Shown: positions 24,317 to 36,642, numbered from the stretch's first letter. The stretch: DNA of 64,000 nt from Theristus sp. LFF4_11 (GCA_030248135.1 JASANC010005099.1:1-64000), one strand, 5' to 3'. The notes: generated by a model from the sequence alone, not told the origin. Program-made: numbers and translations.

Positions 24317-24519
24317 TCCTCGCTTGCAGTTTGTATCTTGCAGCTCTTGCTTTGCGTTGGAGTCTGAAATCTGTCTGACGATAAGAAAAAAAGGACGATA
24401 AGAAAAGAAGACAATTGCAATCAAAAGCAGTTCATTCCGGGGTCACAGTTGTTCCAGAGCCGAGGGGTTGGGTGGGGGTAGGGTCCAAGATATGGTAGTA
24501 CCGTGGGCGGGGGGGGGGT

Positions 24520-26028
24520 TAGGGATGGAGCCGGTTCCGATCCGGATTCCGGATTCCGGCGCCTAAAATTGGATCCGGATCCGGTCCGGATTCCGGCGCA
24601 ATTTTGCCGGATCCGGCCGGAATGGCCGAGACCCGCGAATTTACAAGTTGATTCCTCCGTTTCAGAGCTGTTCAATGGTTTGACAAATTTGTTTCGGTGC
24701 TTTGTTGGTTTTGTTGTTGTGCATTTGACATGTGATCAGTGAGCGTTGCTTTAGTTTAGTGTTCTGTTCAATGGTAAATGGTTCACTGCTTTTGTCTTGA
24801 GTGGTAAACTTATGTGCAGCATCGTCCACTTTAAAAAACGTGGCTGCCAGCTTTTGGCCGACGTTGATGATGAACAATAGCAGGTTTTTTTTGAAATCAG
24901 CCATTTTCGTTGGTCATATTCAGTTAGCTGTCAAACAGTTGCTTTTTTGTGAGCCCCAGAACACCAGCGATTTTAGCGACGTGTGTTACCGTGGGTGTGC
25001 GGGGGTGCCGTGATCCCCTAAAACCCGATAAACCCCCCAACGACGAATCCACGAGACGACGAATCCATTTCAATGGTGTTGCCCGCCGTTTGCGCACTGA
25101 AGCAGCGCACCAGTCGATGCGAATGGCATTGGTACGACGAAAAAAACGCTGCTGAACAGCATCGACACACGCTTCCGTGCACTTTTCCACAACGAATGCA
25201 ACATCATGGCCACGTACGTTGATCCGCGATTCAAGAATACTGCAGTCGTCTTCAAAAATGAAGGCGCGATTCGCTGTGAACTACTTCACATTGCAAAAAA
25301 AAATCTTGAAACGACCGGAGACGCCAACAAACTGCGACGATACATCCGAGATCGCATACAACGACGATGACAAAAGTGAACGCGAGCCCGAACCAAAAAA
25401 GAAATCGACTGGCCTCTACGGAGGCATTGAGTTTCACGCTGCGCGACCGCGCAACCCGTCAGGCAAATCCAGTCTTGATGACGAACTGCGTGGCGAAATG
25501 AATATGTACGAGTCGGATGATTTTATCGACGAACCGGACAAAAGTGATCTAATGCTAGACTTTTGGCGGCTGAACTCGTCTAAATACCCCAAACTATCGA
25601 CAATCGCGCGCAGATACCTGGCACCGCTATTAACAAGCGTGGCAAGCGAACGAATGTTCTCTGAAGCCAGGCAGGTGTTAGTGCACAGCCGATCTCGTCT
25701 GTCAACTCAAAACGCCGAAAAGGTCATGTTTCTGAATGGAGTATTGCCAGCACTTGATTATCCCTATGCGATGTGAATTTTGTCAATTGTTGTTGTTGTA
25801 ATTTTTGGTTGGTTCATGTGCTGTGTCTTGCTGACTTTGTTTCTGTGTCCGTGCTGTTTTATGCTGAAAATGTGAAGAAGAAGCGACGAAATGTGCGTAG
25901 ATGTTTTTTAGACATAAAAAGGCCATTCCGGTCCGGATTCCGGCAATTTTTGCCGGATCCGGCCCGGCCGGAATGGGCTTTTGCCGGATCCGGCCCGGAT
26001 TCCGGCAAATTTGCCGGATCCATCCCTA
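24520..26028 (+). mobile_element. Defective hAT DNA transposon
   Basis: Terminal repeats TAGGGATGGA and TCCATCCCTA are flanked by matching 8-bp duplications GGGGGGGT (24512-24519 and 26029-26036). Sub-terminal arms consist of GGATCCGG/CCGGATCC words. At 1509 bp the element is much shorter than autonomous hAT transposons, and only the C-terminal half of a transposase remains. Confidence 0.88.
25155..25776 (+). pseudogene. hAT transposase C-terminal remnant, frameshifted
   Basis: Starting near 25155, one frame gives LLNSIDTRFRALF then TYVDPRFKNT, matching the LDPRFK block of hAT transposases. A second frame from about 25350 to 25776 gives the hAT C-terminal dimerisation region: LMLDFWRLNSSKYPKLSTIA, RRYLAPLLTSVASERMFSEA, SRSRLSTQNAEKVMFL. 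The change of frame falls near the A-run at 25297-25305, so the gene is broken there, or the run length is miscalled. The zinc finger and N-terminal catalytic parts are missing. Confidence 0.85.
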
Positions 26029-26048
26029 GGGGGGGTGGGGGTACACAC

Positions 26049-26788
26049 TAGGGTTGTTAAAAAAAACAAAAATCGTCATTTTTGTTTTTTTTTAAAAAAA
26101 AAAAATTTTTTTTTAAAAAAAAAAATTTCAAAAATCAAAGTTGTGCTAAATCAATCAGGGAGTCCGAAGAACCACATATGATATGCATGCGCCTCCCGAA
26201 TGACTCCCGTATGGCGGAACTTTGCAGATTTTGTTTTGGTGACCTCAATTACCCCTTTTCCAAACCGTCACCATGCCTCTTCTTGTGTTTTGACCTCCAA
26301 AACGTCACTAATTGTCCCCAGCTAAGCTAATGCTAAAGTGAAGACAAACATACCGCCTTGAAATTCGATCAATTCTTCTGATGGTGTCGCGACGACACGA
26401 CACGAAGCAGCAACCAGACAACGTAGCGCTTGCAAACGGAGCAGCGAGCACAATCGGACGCTCTGCGAGGCGAATCGTCACCTTATCTGCATCGGAAATG
26501 GTAGGCTAAGCTTTGGGACGCTCAAAAACTTCATCGCAGATGTTGTCGAAGCCTAAAATCAGTCGGTAAAACGGCCCAAAATCGACTGCTAAAGGTTTTA
26601 CGAGGTATGATCAAAGAAAATTTTTGTTGAACTTTCGAAAAATTGTGCCAAAATTGAGGTTTTCAGAGCATATTAGAGGAAAATTTTTCGAATTTTTTTT
26701 TTAAAAAAAAAAAATCGGCATTTTTGTTTTTTTTTTAATCACTTTTTTTTTAAAAAAAAAAATTTTTCATTTTTGTTTAACAACCCTA
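26049..26788. mobile_element. 740-bp hAT-type MITE with poly-A/T sub-ends
   Basis: Terminal repeats TAGGGTTGTTAAA and TTTAACAACCCTA are flanked by exact 8-bp duplications GTACACAC (26041-26048 and 26789-26796). Long A/T homopolymer arms follow inside. The core (about 26150-26680) is shared with diverged copies at about 28740-29390 and, inverted, 49800-52847. It sits 12 bp beyond the end of the defective hAT transposon. Confidence 0.92.
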
Positions 26789-26844
26789 GTACACACCCCC
26801 CAGAGCACCAGAGACCGTCGGCTGGGGGGGGTAGGGGGGGGCAC

Positions 26845-27283
26845 CGATTTGTATACATACTTAAAAGTGATTTTTTTGATTTCTGATCAGAGGTTGCTTG
26901 GAATGAGTCGTTGTAGGTTCCTAATCCTAAACCTAATCCTAATCCTAAGCCAAGCCTTTTTTATAAGGTGAAAATGATCAATTTAGTTTTTGCATTTTTT
27001 TCTTTCCTGTGTTAAAGGGCAGGGGCCACCGCTACTGCACATGCACCTGTTTTAATAATGATGCATTACGGAAAACAAGTGCATGTGCAGTGGTGGTGGC
27101 CCCTGCCCTTTAACACAGGAAAGAAAAAAATGCAAAAACTAAATTGATCATTTTCACCTTATAAAAAGGCTTGGCTTAGGATTAGGATTAGGTTTAGGAT
27201 TAGGAACCTACAACGACTCATTGCAAGCAACCTCTGATCAGAAATCAAAAAAATCACTTTTAAGTATGTATACAAATCCGTGC
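26845..27283. repeat. Near-perfect 440-bp palindrome with TTAGG-like words
   Basis: The left arm runs from GATTTGTATACATAC to about 27050; the right arm mirrors it to GTATGTATACAAATC. Both arms contain CCTAATCCTAA or TTAGGATTAGG strings, the word AAGGCTTGGCTTAGG (also seen in the repeat at 1-2340) and a GGCAGGGGCCACC block near the axis. The outer ends abut G/C runs. A single arm recurs at about 49366-49530. Confidence 0.85.
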
Positions 27284-30135
27284 TACCCCCCTAAAACCGG
27301 GCTGCCCGGGCACCCCCCCCCCATCGGACCGGTTGCCCTTCTTTTCTAAAATCCGCTTCAGGTCCTGGTGCTTCTTTTTTAAAACGCACGCGCACCTCGC
27401 ATCCGCATGCTCGTGCTCATGATCAAATAGCGCGCCTGCACACGCTCCGGCCTCAACAAAAACTTGTTCAAAACGCAATTGTTCTGACATATTCTTTTCT
27501 GAAAAGGCTTGGCTTAGGTTAGGATTAGGTTAGGAACAAGTTAGGCTGAGGATTAGGCTTTAGGATTAGGATTTGAATTAGGTCCGTTTAAATAATGTCC
27601 GACAACGAGCGTGTCGGTTTTTAGAAAAGAAGGGCAACCCCAGGCATCGGACCCCCCTCGAAAATTTGGCCGACCCCTCCCCCCCACACCCCCCATAAAA
27701 TTTTGTCTGGCGGAGGCCCCCCCCCCAAATTTTCTGCACACCCGAAATTTTTTTTCGAAAATCATAATTTTTTTTGTCTATAAAGTCCATAATATAAGCT
27801 GAATATATGATAACTTGACCATCTTCATTGTAATTTCAAAGATTTTGCAGCAAAATTTAGCGTTTTTTCTTCAAAATTTAATCGAAAAAATATCATGGGG
27901 GCCGGGGGGGGGGCATAGCTGTTGCCGAGGGGTTGGGGGGCCGATATAGATAGCTGGAGCAAATTTTCCAGATAGATAGATAGCTGGAAAATTTGGGGGG
28001 TGGCCGCGGGGGGGACATGTGACTTTGGGGGGGCCGGTCAAAATTTTGAAATTTGATAGATAGATAGCTAAAACGCTAAAAAGCTATAAAAACAGCAAAA
28101 TAATGCTAAAAATACACTAAAAATCAAGTATAAACGCGTATTTTACCTAAAATTAGCGAAATTTTCAAGAATTACGAGCAAAAATGGTCAATTTTGGTCA
28201 AAAATTGACTCATTTTATGTCTTAGAAGACAAAAATTTTCAGATACCGTATTACCTCTAACAAACCCCCATGGGGGTTTATTTCTTCAGCGACTTCTGGG
28301 GGTGGGGGTTTATTTTGGGGGGGGGGTTATTTTTGGGGGGGGGTTTATTTGGAAACCATTTTTAGGGGTGGGCAAAATGGCAAAAATACCTTCCATGGCA
28401 GGAAGGAAGTCGCAGAAACTTCAACTCTACATAGAAATTTCCTTTTACAACAGCCTTTTGTAATTAAATTACCATTAACTCATCCATTTGGGGCCTTTGG
28501 TAGCACAATTTCATCATTTTCACTGCAACCAGCCACTGAATTCGCTGGGTATGTGTTTCAAACAGGTTTCCAATAATCCCCCATGGGCAGTACCGATCAG
28601 TACCGAAGGCGAAAGCAAATTTTCGAGGGGGGGTGTCGTCACGTGGGGGGGGGGGTGCCGAAAATTTTTCAGTGGGGGGGGGGTGTCCAGGCGTGGGCCA
28701 ATTTTCTTCTAAAAAAAAAAATTTTTTTAAATTTTTTTTTTTAATGAAAGTTGTTCAGAATTTTTCAGGGAGTCCGAATATCACCATCTGAGGAGCCACC
28801 GACTTACCATTCGACCCCCACTCATATGGGAGGAGGGTGAAAATTTCAGACTTGGTTTCGGCGACCCCATTTTCCCACCGACGACATCACGTCTCGTGTT
28901 TTGCCTCTCAATTCACCTCAAATAACATGGAAACAAGTTCCACAACAAACCGGTGTGATCATGCTGACGACACGAGGCGAAACAGCAACGAGCAACCAAC
29001 GAAGTTACGCTTGCAGTGGCAGACAGTGCAATTTCCACCTTTCGAGATCCTGAAAAACGATGCGTAAATGTGAGTTCTCTGCTTCTATCTCACCTTAGCG
29101 ACATCGGAATTTGTTGAACTAGCCTTTGCGACGCTCAAGTACTTCAATGCGCGAGTCGATCATCACTCACCAAGGCTGAAAACAGTCGATAAATCAATCC
29201 AGAATACCACCTGCAGCCGGCAGCGTTGAAGACTAAGTGACAAGGTAAAGTCAAAGAAAATTTTTGTTGAACTTACGAAAAATTATGCCAAAAACGGCAT
29301 TTTCAGGGCACATTAAAGAAAAAATTTCAAAAATTTTTAATAAAAAAAATAAAAAAAATGCTCATTTTTTTACTTTTTTTTTAAATTTAAAAAAAAATTT
29401 TTTTTGACCCTTACATCTCTTGGTGGGGGGGGGGGTGGACCCCCCCACAGAAAATTTTGAAAAAATGCATCCCCCCCCATGGGACCCCCCTGGGGGGGTC
29501 CCACGTTACCATAGGTTGGACCCCCCCCCTCACTTTTTGGTCGGCACCCCCCCCCCCCACGGCACCATACCCCCCCTTCGAAAATTTGTTTGGGCCCACG
29601 GTACTGCTTCGAAGACAAAAATTTTCAGATAGATAGCTGGCTGAGAATTTTTTTTAGATAGATAATAGCTGAGCCGAAAAAACCTGTCTGATAGAGATAG
29701 ATTCGAAAATTTTTTGGGGGGGGCCGGCCCCCCCCCCACGCCCCCCCCCCCCAGAACAACTATGGATAGATAGATAGCTGGAAAAGTTTGGGGGGGGGGG
29801 CGGCGGGGGGGGGCATGTGCCGGTGGGGGGGGGGCGGTCAAAATTTTGAAATTTGATAGATAGATAGCTAATACGCTAAAATACTATAAAAACAGCAAAA
29901 TAATGCTAAAAATACGCTAAAAATCATGTATAAATGCATATTTTACCTAAAATTAGCAAAATTTTCAAGAATTACAAGCAAAAACAGTCAAGTTTGGTCA
30001 AAAATTGACTCATTTTACGTCTTCGAAGACAAATTTTTTTAGATAGATAGCTGGCTGAGAATTTTTTGGGGAAGGGTATAGGGGGGGGGGAAAAAAATGT
30101 GGGGAAAGAAAATGGGGGGGTATTTTGGGGGGGGG
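27284..30135. repeat. G/C-homopolymer and GATAGATAGCTGG repeat region
   Basis: Dominated by runs of 7-12 G or C, GATAGATAGATAGCTGG clusters (27950-28060, 29625-29700, 29762-29875, 30045-30062) and long poly-A/T. The block with TAGCTAAAACGCTAAAA and AAAATAATGCTAAAAATAC occurs twice directly (about 28045-28230 and 29855-30035) and inverted at 50760-50890. Bases 28740-29390 are a diverged copy of the hAT MITE core at 26150-26680. No gene is supported. Confidence 0.7.
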
Positions 30136-30140
30136 CGCAC

Positions 30141-32708
30141 CCGGGCATTGATAAAACTACAGACCCGCACCCGACCCGACCCGATAAAAATTGTGTGATA
30201 AAACTACAGACCCGATGTCGGGTCGGGTGTGGACCAGAAAAGCGTTGATAAAACTACAGACCCGATGTTTTTGAAAAATGCTCAAAATTCGAAAAAAATT
30301 CAAAAAAATAAAATTAGCTCAAAATCGGCCTGAATAAACGTAATTGGCTGGAAACAGGTTGCAAATATAAAAAATGTCTTTGTTTGGCGGGAAATTCAAA
30401 TATTGAATTAAAACGCGTCTGGTCACTGTCAGTTTTGTTTGCTTCACGCGGCTGATGTTACAAGTTCCATATATGAGGGTGTGGCTCTGCGAGTAACAAA
30501 AAATACACGGCAGTTCTGGGCTCTTATTGGCTGCTCATGTTATCGATTTCCCAACGTGCATGAGCGTCGAATATCGACTCAGGATTCCTTGGATTTCACG
30601 CGTTCACTATTGTTGTTGCATGCGGCTGATGTTACACGTTTCGTATATGATAGAGTGTGGCTATGCGAGTAACAACATACGACAGTGGTGCTGTGCAGGC
30701 TTTTGCTGTGCACTGATCTATTTTCTTGAAAGCTTTTACTTCCACTTGCTTTCTTATAATACTTTTTTTTGTTTTCTGACATGGCAAAACCATAGCACAT
30801 GGACATCAGCGCTCAAATCTCCCACACTAAAAACGACTATTTGTAAGCCGCATTTTGAGTGTGACATGAAAAACAACTGACAATGAAGAGTGCGGATCAG
30901 CGGATGTTGAAAAAGAACAGATATTTGACAACTAAGCTACGCGTGTTACGTGCTACGTGCTACGCGCTGCCACTGCATCTTTTTGTATTTTGCATCACCT
31001 TGTGTTTTCTCGTGGTTTATTGAAATTATGTCCATTTCATAGAGGGTCAGTGAAACAGGACAATTTTTGACGTGTACTTGAATATTGAACCGTTCTTAGT
31101 TGTTCCTCTTTAGAAAATTACCAAGATTTGACTGTGTTCAAAAATTCCTGTTTGCTGTAGCTAAGTCGGCAACCCCTGTCGACCCGGTCGCCCCCCAAGA
31201 CACTTACTTTCAGGTTCAACCAGCTATGCTATCTCTGCCACATGGCGCAACCCACTCTTCAAATCATCGTATCGAAAACACGTACCATGATTTCGCGATC
31301 ACGTTGCGGGCAACTGACAGACGCAAGTTTAACACGTTAGTTTAGCTTAGCACGCAAGTTTTAACATGTGGCCATGTTATCGGGTATCTGAAAAACGGTC
31401 GTGTGATGTGGTATTGACCAACACATCCGCTCCAATTGTTTAACAATTTATCGCACAACTCCATTGTAGACCTATAACATACGCCAATCAACAAGATATC
31501 ATGTTCATCTCATGGCCTACCGACTGAAAAACATGTTCTAAGTTGCAACAAAACGATTTCTGAAACGATATTTCAATTCAGTTAAGTCATTTCAACGCTA
31601 AAAATTGACTCTAGAAGTCATCCAAATCGAAAAACATGCAGTACGTCGGTCAAAATGACCAAATAATGACATTTACCTAAGCACACAAAAAAGTTGGGAA
31701 GAAAATTTGGTTTGAACTTTCAGAAAATTATGCCATAAATCGAATTTTCAGAGCAAAGTAGAAGAGAAATTTTTCAATTTTTTTTAAGTTTGAAAAAAAA
31801 TCCAAATATTTAAAGAAAACGAAAAAAAAATAAAAAAATTTTTTTTCAAAGCCCCTAACCCTAAGCACACACGAAACGATTTCTAAATCGCGTGGCCATT
31901 TTTTGGGAAGTTGGGAAGCAAATTTGGTTTGAACTTTCAAAAAATTATGCCATAAATCGATTTTTCAAAGTAAAGTAGAAGAAAAATTTTTCAATTTTTT
32001 TTAAAGTTTGAAAAAAAACCCAAATTTAAAAAAAAAAACGAAAAAAATATGAAAAAAATTTTAAAGCCCCTAACCCTAGTAACTGAAGGACATTGTTGCC
32101 CAAAAAGCGAAAATCGCAATCCACATGCACCAATGCACAGCAAAAGCCTGCACAGCACAGTACTGTCGTGTGTTGTTGGTCGCATAGCCACACTCTATCA
32201 TATACAAAACGTGTAACATCAGCCGAATGCAGCAACAATAGTGAACGAGTGAAATCCAAGGAATCCTGAGTCGATATTCGACGCTCATGCACGTTGGGAA
32301 ATCGATAACATGAGCAGCCAATAAGAGCCCAGAACTGCTGTGTATTTTTTGTTACTCGCAGAGCCACACCCTCATATATGGAACTTGTAACATCAGCCGC
32401 GTGAAGCAAACAAAACTGACAGTGACCAGACGCGTTTTAATTCAATATTTGAACTTCCCGCCAAACAAAGACATTTTTTATATTTGTAACCTGTTTCCAG
32501 CCAATTACGTTTATTCAGGCCGATTTTGAGCCAATTTCATTTTTTTGATTTTTTTTCAAATTTTGAGCATTTTTTCAAAAACATCGGGTCTGTAGTTTTA
32601 TCAACGCTTTTCTGGTCCACACCCGACCCGACATCGGGTCTGTAGTTTTATCACACAGTTTTTATCGGGTCGGGTCGGGTGCGGGTCTGTAGTTTTATCA
32701 ATGCCCGG
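30141..32708. mobile_element. 2.57-kb foldback element with 5-bp target duplication
   Basis: Arms 30141-30720 and about 32120-32708 are inverted copies starting CCGGGCATTGATAAAACTAC, with three spaced copies of GATAAAACTACAGACCCG per arm. CGCAC flanks both ends (30136-30140 and 32709-32713). Each arm has an internal duplication around CGGCTGATGTTACA (about 30449 and 30624). The unique centre contains a direct repeat of about 175 bp (31690-31862 and 31906-32080) ending in CCCCTAACCCTA. No transposase is visible. Confidence 0.8.
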
Positions 32709-32713
32709 CGCAC

Positions 32714-33829
32714 CCCCCCCCCCCCCCCCCAGTGGTCAGTTCTATAAAAATGAATAGTGTTTGAAAAGTGAACATTTTCCTAGGACCCCCCTAGAACAAC
32801 TATGGTTCCGATCCGATCAGGGGTCGAGATGGGGGGGGGGGGGGGGGTACCCCCCAATCAAGTCGACACCCCCACCCGGGCAAACCCCCCCCAAATTTTG
32901 GTCAAAATACCCCCCCTCTCGAATTTGGGGGGCCAGACCCCCCCCAGATTTCGACCTTCCAAACCCCCGTCTGACCACCCCCCCCTTTGATTTTGACTTT
33001 CGATGGAGACATTTTCTCTTGTATATCTCTATATTTCTCTCATTTGTAGGTATCTATATTATATGCATGTTTGTATCTCAATATATATTGTATACGTTGT
33101 TTTTTTTGTATACGTACCACTTTGTTATACATTTACCACTTTGTACGTCAATTTTTTCAATACTGTACTTCAATATCAAGTCTCACCCGTGCAGCGTGTC
33201 TCGTTCGTGTGGCTTTCAGATGTCCCGACCCGAACGAAAATCAAAGCAAAATGTATGACTAGAGACTAGAGAGAGGCCTTGACTGGATGCTGTGGTTTCC
33301 AGCACTTTTATTCAACAACTTTTGGTCCGACCCCAACCCCCCCCCCTAGAATTTTCGGTCTCTCTCGGGAACCCACCCCCCCCCCAACCAAGTCGACCCC
33401 CCCCACCCGGGACGACCCCCCCCCCAAATTTGGGCGGACCCCCCCCTCGGATTCGCCAAAAATCGGGCTCGACCCCTGGATCCGATCATTTTTTCAAAAA
33501 CCAAAAAAGTCCAAAATCACCATAAATTTGTGTTTTGTCGTTTTTCACACTTTTTTATTGCAAAGCAACCGATGCTGAATAAAACAACAACAAACGACAT
33601 ATCGACGTGTTCCCGCTGCTCTGCTGAGTTGATTGAGTCATGGATCATAAAAATTGGCTGGGGGAATCGTGAGCTGGGCGACGTTTTCTGTTGACAATCT
33701 GCTGTCAATGTTGACATGCTATGCAGTATGAATATGAATGACGGTCAAATTACAACAACCCTTAAAATTTGTTACATTATATTATAAATCAATTTAGGAG
33801 CCTATGGCGATGGCTTTGATGGCAAGCTT
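32714..33829. repeat. C-rich homopolymer tract and upstream spacer
   Basis: Bases 32714-33480 consist largely of C or G runs separated by AAATTTTGGT/AATTTGGG words, including a partial CTAGAACAACTATGG end at 32790-32805. The rest (33480-33829) is ordinary A/T-rich sequence just upstream of the OXA1L gene. No exon is supported. Confidence 0.5.
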
Positions 33830-36642
33830 TTGAAGCCAACAAACCTGATTATTTGCTTGTGCGCGATGGCGTTTGGTGTGATGTATTCACGTGCCATGCC
33901 CATTTCTTCATTTTGTTGTCGACAGAACTTTGTGAATCGAACATGCGTGCTTGGTGGCTCTGGTTGCTGCGCGGGAACCAGCACCGCAACAGAAAACGTG
34001 CGCGTTTCTTATTTGCAACGACACAACAGGCGATTCTGCAGTTCGATTGCTTCAGCACCAAATGCTGATCACCATCAATCCAAAAAGGCTCCCTTTTTGT
34101 GCGAGCGCAAGTGTTTTTTTCGACCACTGTCAAACGTCCATTACCACAAGGGGCTTGTGCTTTCACGAACGCAGCTTATGGCACCACTGACGTACAACTC
34201 GACAGCCCGCAATCCCTTCATGAATGTTCCCGTTCGATTTGCAACAACACAGGCTGAGCTATCAAAACTCGGGGTAAATGTCTAAACACTGTAGTTTTTT
34301 TGACCAAGGAAATTCACGATTTCCTAAAAAGTGTATTGTTGTTTTTTCAGCTGAATCTCTCTGACTTGAGCATTCCTGAAGTGCCAACACTGCCTGATAC
34401 AGCGTCAACATTGCTGGACACTGCAGGCCCTATTGCACGCACTGTTGCTGAGCTGCCAATGCTTGGCAAATGGTACACACCACCCGGCTGGTACCAGCTG
34501 GCCATTGACTCGCTGCACAGCTTGACCGTGCTCGATCTCTCATGGGGCGCTTGCATCATTATTAGTATGTGCTCACGTGCTATTTCACTTCATTTACGGG
34601 AATATTAAAGAATGAATTGCTCAAACGCCAGGTTAATCGTAGAAACCATGATCACAATGAGATACCCGCAGAGGCGCAGAAACTACCTTCAGGTGGCCCC
34701 GGGTGGAAAAGAGTGAGCCTTACTTATTTACCTGACGTTCGGAAAGTTGCACTTTCGACTCCATCTTCGTGGGTTTCTCTATCAAGTTAAAAAGACAAGA
34801 ATTATGATGTGTTGATGCCGATCTGATCATGACATAAGCATTAGGATGGAATTTGTGCACAGAAACTACAGACTTGTTTCTTTGTTTTTTGTTGTACAAA
34901 AACCAAAAAGTTTTCGATTTCAACGTTTGATGTTTTTTGCTTTCAGTGACCGTGCTCATTCGCGCGTTGTCATTCTATTTTTTCGTGAAGATCAATCGTT
35001 TCTCAGCGAACACACACAATCATTTGCCGGAGCTGACGAAACTGATGACCGAATTGAAAGAGGCGACACGAGCTGGTGACGAAATTACAAGTGTGTGTGT
35101 ATGTTGTGTTCGTGTTGTTGTTGTTGTTGTTGTTGAGTTGTTGTCACATTGTTGTTGTTGTTAGCGTCGATGAGCAATCCAGAAATTTCCAGGAATGGAG
35201 AAGATGTACGATTTGAGCGATCATTACAACCGCTATGGAACGAATCCACTGAAAAACCTCCTTTATGTCATGCCGAATGTGAGTGCGTTTTTAGTGCTCG
35301 TTAATTTTGATCAGTTGTTGAAAATTTATTACCTTTTATTTTGGTTCTGAGACTCAATGCGCGCATAGATTGGTAAACAGTTTCATGCGTGACATTGAAA
35401 ATTGGTAAACTGATCCGAGCCTCCTAAATAGGGCCGGGTCACTTGAGTCATTTTGAATTGTAACTGAAAGATGAAACTTGATTCCTTTCGACGTCTGCAA
35501 ACGCAATGAGTCGCAGAACGAAAAAATGGATAATAGTGAAACTGGATGTTGAAACGTGCGGCCGTGCATGCAGGGTTTCATAATGCTGACCGTGTTTTGG
35601 GGCCTGCGTGGCATGATGCGTCAAAACGTGGAAGGCATGACAACCGAGGGTTTCTTGTGGTTCACCGACCTGACGCTGCCAGACACGCTGATGCAGCTGA
35701 GCCTACTTGGCTGGCTGCCAGTCAACTTGCCCGGCGCACTGCCGCTGCTCACCGGCTGCTCGCTCGCGTTCATTTTCAAGGTTTGCTTACGGTTCCAGAA
35801 TGACTTGTGGTTGCTAATTACCGTTGCTTATTAGACTGACATTTCATGAAATGCTTGTTTTTCGTTGCTTTCAGACGGGCGCTGAGATGGGCCAGTCAGC
35901 TGACACGATGCCCAAATGGCAACGCCGCTTTCTGTTGTACGGCCTGCCGAGTTTGGTCGTCATTGGCACCTCGCAGTTTGCTTCGGTTGGTGAATGAAGT
36001 GCAATACGGCTGGTGGTGTCGTCTGCATTCATGATGCAAATCACGCTGCTTGGCGACTCATTGAAGCAGCTGATTGAAATTTCAAATCACATTGAGCTGC
36101 AGACGCAACGGCCCAAGCTGCAGTGCTGTCATGTTTGGTGTTGTGCAGGCGATGTGTGTGTACTGGCTGATGAGCAACACGATCACGCTGTCGCTGGTGG
36201 CGCTCATCCGTGTGCCCGCCGTACGCGACTTCCTGAGCATTCCCGAGCGCAAGCAGCACCCGCCACAATACAAACATCTGACACACGGATTCATGGATCA
36301 CGTGAAATCACAAGCTGGTCAGTTTGCTGCTGGGGTTTTATTTTGTTAATAAAGTCTTGAAATAGCAAACTAAATTGGCTCATTTTGCACCGCACTTCGC
36401 AGTTCCTACAGTAACTCGACTCAGCTCATGGAAATGTTTTTTTGGAGGAAATGAGTTTTGTGAGCGGTGATCTCTGTGTACCATTTTCAGCTGGCAAGGA
36501 CGTTCCAACGGTGGAATCACAGCGAACCGCACACGAAAAGGCACTGCAAGAGGCAGCAAAGCAGCCGCCGCTGTTGCTTGACCACACGCACGCTCAAAGA
36601 AGACGTCGAAGAACGATCACTGGTGTTGGCGACACGCGATAA
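33830..36642 (+). CDS. OXA1L: Mitochondrial inner-membrane insertase OXA1L
   Basis: Eight exons join in phase: 33830-34273, 34351-34564, 34947-35090, 35193-35278, 35574-35780, 35875-35985, 36149-36317, 36491-36642 (508 residues). The YidC/Oxa1 fold is clear: WYTPPGWYQLAIDSLHSLT and DLSWGACI (first core helix), TVLIRALSFYFFVKI, the charged hairpin NHLPELTKLMTELKEA, GFIMLTVFWGLRGMMRQN, GFLWFTDLTLPDTLMQL, YGLPSLVVIGTSQF and AMCVYWLMSNTITLSL with RVPAVRDFLSIP. Oxa1 inserts mitochondrial and some nuclear-encoded subunits into the inner membrane; the basic C-terminal tail (QRRRRRTITG) suits ribosome contact. The first exon should hold the transit peptide; ATG 33866 is an alternative start. COX18 is excluded by the length and by the GLWWF-DLT segment. 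Confidence 0.9.
35100..35163. repeat. GTT trinucleotide microsatellite
   Basis: Eight or more GTT/TTG units interrupted once by GAG, inside an OXA1L intron just after exon 3. It lies next to the 5' splice site of that intron. Confidence 0.8.
35343..35519. mobile_element. GGTTCTG-type MITE in an OXA1L intron
   Basis: Inverted ends GGTTCTGAGACTCAATGCG and CGCAATGAGTCGCAGAAC bound about 177 bp. The interior holds GGGCCGGGTCACTTGAGTC and CATGCGTGACATTG, shared (inverted) with 39335-39516 and, less closely, 62541-63012 and 21213-21420. Confidence 0.75.

Noticed and set aside
29370..29841. Gly/Pro-rich frames resembling collagen
   Set aside because: They arise from G and C homopolymers and lack a regular Gly-X-Y pattern.
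32761..33258. 165-codon open frame with Pro-rich start
   Set aside because: It lies across C homopolymers and low-complexity sequence; the apparent Pro runs are just CCC codons.
33830..36642. COX18 instead of OXA1L
   Set aside because: Helix order, the charged NHLPELTKLM hairpin, the GLWWF-like DLT segment and the basic C-terminal tail fit OXA1L better.
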